NCBI GenBank assembly: GCA_019310385.1
Contig: JAFDEK010000037.1
Span: forward strand, 1 to 33,294
Source: Deltaproteobacteria bacterium
GTDB taxonomy: Bacteria; Myxococcota_A; UBA9160; UBA4427
Direction of reading: 5' to 3'
Length of the DNA: 33,294 bases
Below, in pieces: positions 32,449 through 33,294 of the stretch (position 1 is its first letter; each line of letters begins with the position of its first letter). Under the pieces are notes generated by a model. That model did no database searches and had not been told where the DNA came from. It saw nothing but the letters and a program-made list of their open reading frames with translations. The translations under genes were made by a program, and so were the position numbers.

Positions 32449-33201
32449 CTACTTCGCCGGCTCGGGGGCGAAACGACGGGCGGCCTCCAGCAGGCTCTCG
32501 TTGTCGGGCCGAACGCGATGGTCGGGATTGGAGTAGACCCAGCGGATGATCCCGCCCGCTTCCACGAGAAACACACTGGGGACCGGAAGCTGGTGGTGAT
32601 CCCGGCCCGACGCAGCCTCGAGGTCGATTCCGTAGCCCGCGTATCGCGCCACCATGGCGTCGTCGAGCTGGTACACGATCCCGAAGGCGCGCGCCGCCTC
32701 GAGGGAGCTGTCGGAGTAGAGCGTGTAGCCCAGCTCTTTCGCCTCCAGGCTCTTGGCCAGCAGGGCGGGTCGATCGGCGCTGATGGCGATTACCGGGAAG
32801 CCCAGGCCCGCGAGCTCCGACTGAACTTTGCGCAGCTCGCCGAGCTGCGTATTGCAGTAGGGTCACCAGCCGCCGCGGTAGAAGACGAGCAGCGCCCCGT
32901 TCTCCCGCAACTCGTCTGCGAGCTCCACCGATTTGCCGCGCACACTCTTCACCTGCGCGGCGGGTACCTGCGCGCCGGGCGCCAGCGGCTTCACCGCCTC
33001 GGGGCTCGAGTAGACGCGCCCCGAGGCCCAGACGCTCCCGGCGACGAGAACGCTCAACGCCGACACGCCCACGAAGACTCTTGCCGACCGTCGGAATCCA
33101 TTCACGAGGGAAAATCCAATCACGAAGGAAAGTGTAGGCGACGGGCCCTTCACGCTGCCAGGCTTACGTCGTCGTGCCTCCAGCCACCCCACTCTAGCCA
33201 C
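32449..33201 (-). CDS. Peroxiredoxin-like selenoprotein with UxxC active site (in-frame TGA)
   Basis: Two open frames join in phase across one TGA at 32865-32863, giving about 250 residues. The protein before it ends LVFYRGGW and continues, after Sec113, PYCNTQLGEL. This is the AhpC/TSA-type active-site region, where homologues read GGWCPYC, so Sec replaces the first (peroxidatic) Cys and forms a U-x-x-C pair. The rest (FPVIAISADRPALLAKSLEA and VPSVFLVEAGGIIRWVYSNPD) is a complete redoxin fold. An N-terminal hydrophobic helix (VFVGVSALSVLVAGSVWASG) indicates membrane anchoring or export. Starts are uncertain: GTG 33201, 33123 and 33105 are all in frame. A SECIS-like hairpin follows the TGA. 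Likely role is thiol-dependent peroxide reduction or disulfide exchange outside the cytoplasm. Reading the TGA as a true stop would remove the active site. Confidence 0.85.
32831..32865 (-). promoter_or_regulatory. Sec codon and bacterial SECIS-like hairpin of the peroxiredoxin gene
   Basis: The TGA lies at 32865-32863 on the minus strand. Downstream, cgcagctc and gagctgcg (32849-32831) form a perfect 8-bp stem with the loop ggc. The loop begins 22 bases after the TGA, within the usual range for bacterial SECIS elements, and exposes G residues. Confidence 0.78.
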
Positions 33202-33294
33202 CGGAGAGGGCCTGCAGGATCGGCACCTCGTCGCCCTCGGCTCGTCGCTGCTGGCGGCGGGCGAGCCATTACTGCAACCTCAGGTCGCGCTGGG
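33194..33294 (-). pseudogene. Possible MoaD/ThiS-like C-terminal tail, apparently frameshifted
   Basis: On the minus strand the frame ending at TAG 33196-33194 reads GDEVPILQALSGG, very like the C-terminal GDEV...P..SGG tail of ubiquitin-like sulfur carriers MoaD and ThiS, in which the terminal Gly-Gly is adenylated. Upstream in that frame is a TAA. Plausible family sequence continues only if the frame is shifted twice (PARPEVAV, then NGSPAASSDEP, then the tail). It could be a decayed gene, sequencing error or chance. The stop overlaps the earliest possible start of the peroxiredoxin gene. Confidence 0.3.

Overview
The window is GC-rich, tightly packed bacterial DNA with Gram-negative features: lipobox lipoproteins, a Tat signal and an outer-membrane beta-barrel. 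The gene mix fits a delta-proteobacterium-like lineage in the broad sense (Myxococcota, Binatia or relatives): a huge Cys-rich Ca-binding repeat protein, DUF3604, steroid-type beta-oxidation genes, several 2-hydroxyacyl-CoA dehydratase-family genes and two selenoproteins. That placement is inference; no marker gene is present.

Layout. 1-3882: the 3' part of a giant secreted protein made of about 18 copies of a 52-residue (156-bp) Cys-rich repeat, followed by thrombospondin-type-3/dockerin-like Ca motifs. 4004-6482: a short-chain dehydrogenase, a membrane acyltransferase and a small outer-membrane beta-barrel. 6628-10347: ipdF and fadE30 on the minus strand, divergent from fadD3 on the plus strand. 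This is the same gene set and orientation as Rv3559c-Rv3560c-Rv3561 of Mycobacterium tuberculosis, and points to degradation of steroid C/D rings (HIP pathway). 10462-12593: a tandem-ACT-like protein and a LuxR-type regulator, both minus strand.

12884-21946 is the most striking part: nine co-directional, tightly spaced or overlapping genes. They encode two 2-hydroxyacyl-CoA dehydratase/benzoyl-CoA reductase-family subunits, their BadF/HgdC-type ATP-dependent activator, a short protein matching only the middle domain of acetyl-CoA synthase plus a four-Cys tail, a CooC-like ATPase with a CxC motif, a His-rich 71-residue protein, a CooT-type nickel protein, a NicO-type Ni/Co transporter with a His-rich loop, and a Tat-exported type II DMSO-reductase-family molybdoenzyme alpha subunit. 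No CO dehydrogenase, complete acetyl-CoA synthase, or beta/gamma molybdoenzyme subunit is present. I read this as a nickel-linked, low-potential redox system of unknown substrate; it is the best candidate here for an undescribed system.

21929-27799: a UGSC-motif selenoprotein (in-frame TGA followed by a hairpin), a lipoprotein, a DUF3604 protein, and a thioredoxin-like domain fused to a large uncharacterised domain. 27930-33294: a pentameric ligand-gated ion-channel homologue, a SLOG-like Rossmann protein, a cold-shock protein with a clear terminator, a DUF4136-like lipoprotein, a methyltransferase, a GNAT acetyltransferase, and a second selenoprotein (peroxiredoxin-like, UxxC) with its own SECIS-like hairpin. 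A possibly broken MoaD/ThiS-like tail lies at the right edge.

An oddity that recurs in three places is a 13-bp tandem duplication that spans a gene's stop codon. In the two longer arrays it puts stop codons into all three frames.
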